Origin: CAMYOC01 sp963704875
Lineage (GTDB): Bacteria > Pseudomonadota > Gammaproteobacteria > Steroidobacterales > XN24
Length of the DNA stretch: 64,000 nt
Direction: 5' to 3'
Assembly: GCA_963704875.1 (NCBI GenBank)
Contig: CAVPIA010000008.1
Location: forward strand, 930,001-994,000
Each line of letters begins with the position of its first letter. Position 1 is the stretch's first letter. Shown in pieces: positions 62,970 through 64,000 of the stretch. A program made the position numbers and the translations under genes. Under the pieces are notes generated by a model that saw only the letters and a program-made list of their open reading frames with translations, was not told where the DNA came from and made no database searches.

Positions 62970-63965
62970 CTAGGGCGTCTCTTCATCGGCTCTGGCTGCG
63001 GCGATCTCGCCAAGAAACTGCAAATAGCGTTCCGCTGTTTCTTCCGGTCGTTCCAGCATCGGCAGATGACCAATCCCAGGCAGAATCTGCAGTTCGGAAG
63101 CCGGCAGAACAGCGGCCAGCAAGGCAGCCCCTGAAGGATCCAGCACGCGATCTTCCTCGCCCCATACGATCAGCGTGGGCAGATCCAGCCCGGTAAGCAG
63201 CGGCTGTAGCGGAGTCGCAGGGCGCGTGCCACCGGCACCCTGTATCCGGATCTGATCGTGGATCCAGTGATAGTGGTGATAACGCGCGGCCGCCTGAGAG
63301 GACAGGTGCTCGCGCACTGGATGCGGGATCCACGGCCGCTCCTCGAATACATACTCCAGCAAACGGTCAAATTCCCGCTGCCGCTCAATCATCAGCGGCG
63401 ATCCCTCACCCGCATTTATCAACGCGTCGACTTCGCTGGGCCTGGCGCCAGCGACGCCCAGCGGGGCAATCAACCACAGGCTTTGCACCTGATCGGGGAA
63501 TCTCGCGGCATACGCCCCCGCGATATTGCCGCCCATCGAGCTGCCGCCCAGATTGATCGGGACCGAACCGAGACCCATCGCCTCAACAAACGCGCGCAAT
63601 CTTCCAACCTGCGCCGGAATTGAATAGTCCGCGCCCTGGGCCAGTTCGCTGTCTCCGAAGCCAGGCAAATCCGGGGCGATGACGCGATAATGCGGAGTCA
63701 GGAAGCGGGCTACCCGGGTCCAGTTGTCCTTGTTGGCGCCGAACCCGTGCAGCAGGAGCAGGACGTCTCCCTGGCCACCATCAAGGTAGATCACCGGCGC
63801 TCCCGCCACTTCGACCTCAGCCTGGTACAGACCGGCATGGGCCCGCTCAAGCGCGATCACGACCCGGTAGCTGGTCTCCGGCAGCACATGCCAGGCAAGC
63901 ACCAGGCCGAACAGGCCCAGCCCCAGAATAATGCGGCCCCAGTATGTCTTTATGATTGTTAGCAT
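62970..63965 (-). CDS. membrane-anchored alpha/beta hydrolase
   Basis: A 331-residue protein. A single N-terminal membrane segment (GRIILGLGLFGLVLAWHVL) anchors an alpha/beta-hydrolase domain. The oxyanion-region motif HGFG is at residues 73-76, the nucleophile Ser143 is in GGSSMGG, Asp lies in GEEDRVLDPS and His in GIGHLPM. The substrate is unknown; lipase, esterase or C-C hydrolase activity is possible. It ends close to the window edge with no clear neighbours. Confidence 0.9.
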   Translation of the reverse strand: MLTIIKTYWGRIILGLGLFGLVLAWHVLPETSYRVVIALERAHAGLYQAEVEVAGAPVIYLDGGQGDVLLLLHGFGANKDNWTRVARFLTPHYRVIAPDLPGFGDSELAQGADYSIPAQVGRLRAFVEAMGLGSVPINLGGSSMGGNIAGAYAARFPDQVQSLWLIAPLGVAGARPSEVDALINAGEGSPLMIERQREFDRLLEYVFEERPWIPHPVREHLSSQAAARYHHYHWIHDQIRIQGAGGTRPATPLQPLLTGLDLPTLIVWGEEDRVLDPSGAALLAAVLPASELQILPGIGHLPMLERPEETAERYLQFLGEIAAARADEETP

Positions 63966-64000
63966 GATCAGACTTCTATGGCGGCATGATACGTCAGTGC

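Overview
The window reads as a chromosomal segment of a GC-rich, free-living gammaproteobacterium, probably marine or sediment-dwelling. This is inferred from the gene set: a CysB-type regulator, CysJIH sulfite/PAPS reduction, CysG, a GshA-type glutamate-cysteine ligase, FeoAB behind a Fur box, AlkB with an AraC regulator, and many lipoproteins. Gene density is high, with frequent ATGA/GTGA stop-start overlaps. I saw no rRNA, tRNA, CRISPR array, transposase or phage gene. The genus cannot be fixed from the sequence alone.

Layout. 1-3369: the 3' two thirds of a pyruvate:ferredoxin/flavodoxin oxidoreductase and a dihydroorotate-dehydrogenase-like partner. 3480-4322: an SDR. 4390-6925: a Fur-controlled feoAB iron uptake operon. 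6916-10686: alkane hydroxylase alkB, an AraC regulator transcribed away from it, and a succinate-semialdehyde-type dehydrogenase. 10768-14852: a complete polyamine-type ABC importer in the order binding protein, permease, permease, ATPase. 14983-16005: a membrane TerB-like protein. 16585-21363: a 1592-residue secreted subtilisin-like protease with a long leader and a strong terminator. 21624-25437 (minus): an export-tagged operon of a lipoprotein, a TPR lipoprotein and a CRTAC1-type FG-GAP protein.

25742-35047 is mainly sulfur metabolism: an orphan tetraheme quinol dehydrogenase, then cysJ-cysI-cysH, cysB on the opposite strand, cysG (siroheme for CysI) and cysteine synthase. Together they take PAPS to sulfite, sulfide and cysteine. 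ATP sulfurylase and APS kinase are not in the window. 35277-42461 holds small envelope proteins, an isoaspartyl peptidase, a membrane-anchored redoxin, an S9 peptidase and a Ser/Thr kinase with PP2C phosphatase pair. 42486-45235 is a DUF1501/DUF1800 pair. 45418-49204 is a tightly overlapping tetR-hlyD-ATPase-permease export operon with a 24-bp perfect palindrome before tetR. 49309-50972 is a coupled sulfotransferase-like and class IV aminotransferase pair.

50976-58199 contains three c-di-GMP genes: one intact diguanylate cyclase, and a degenerate GGDEF protein coupled to a REC-EAL phosphodiesterase. Between them lie gshA, nei and a Mpo1-like gene. 58200-59967 is an Lrp regulator transcribed away from a trans-sulfuration/methionine gamma-lyase-type enzyme. 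59964-61207 is a TetR module with two almost identical 18-bp operators, one on the tetR promoter and one before an unrecognised membrane protein. The window closes with a small orphan gene, an M48 metalloprotease lipoprotein and a membrane-anchored alpha/beta hydrolase.

Nothing here is a clearly new defence or mobile system. The best candidates for undescribed biology are the sulfotransferase-aminotransferase pair, the degenerate GGDEF/REC-EAL pair, the TetR module with its unknown membrane protein, the lipoprotein-TPR-CRTAC1 operon, and an intrinsic terminator pointing into the cysB leader.
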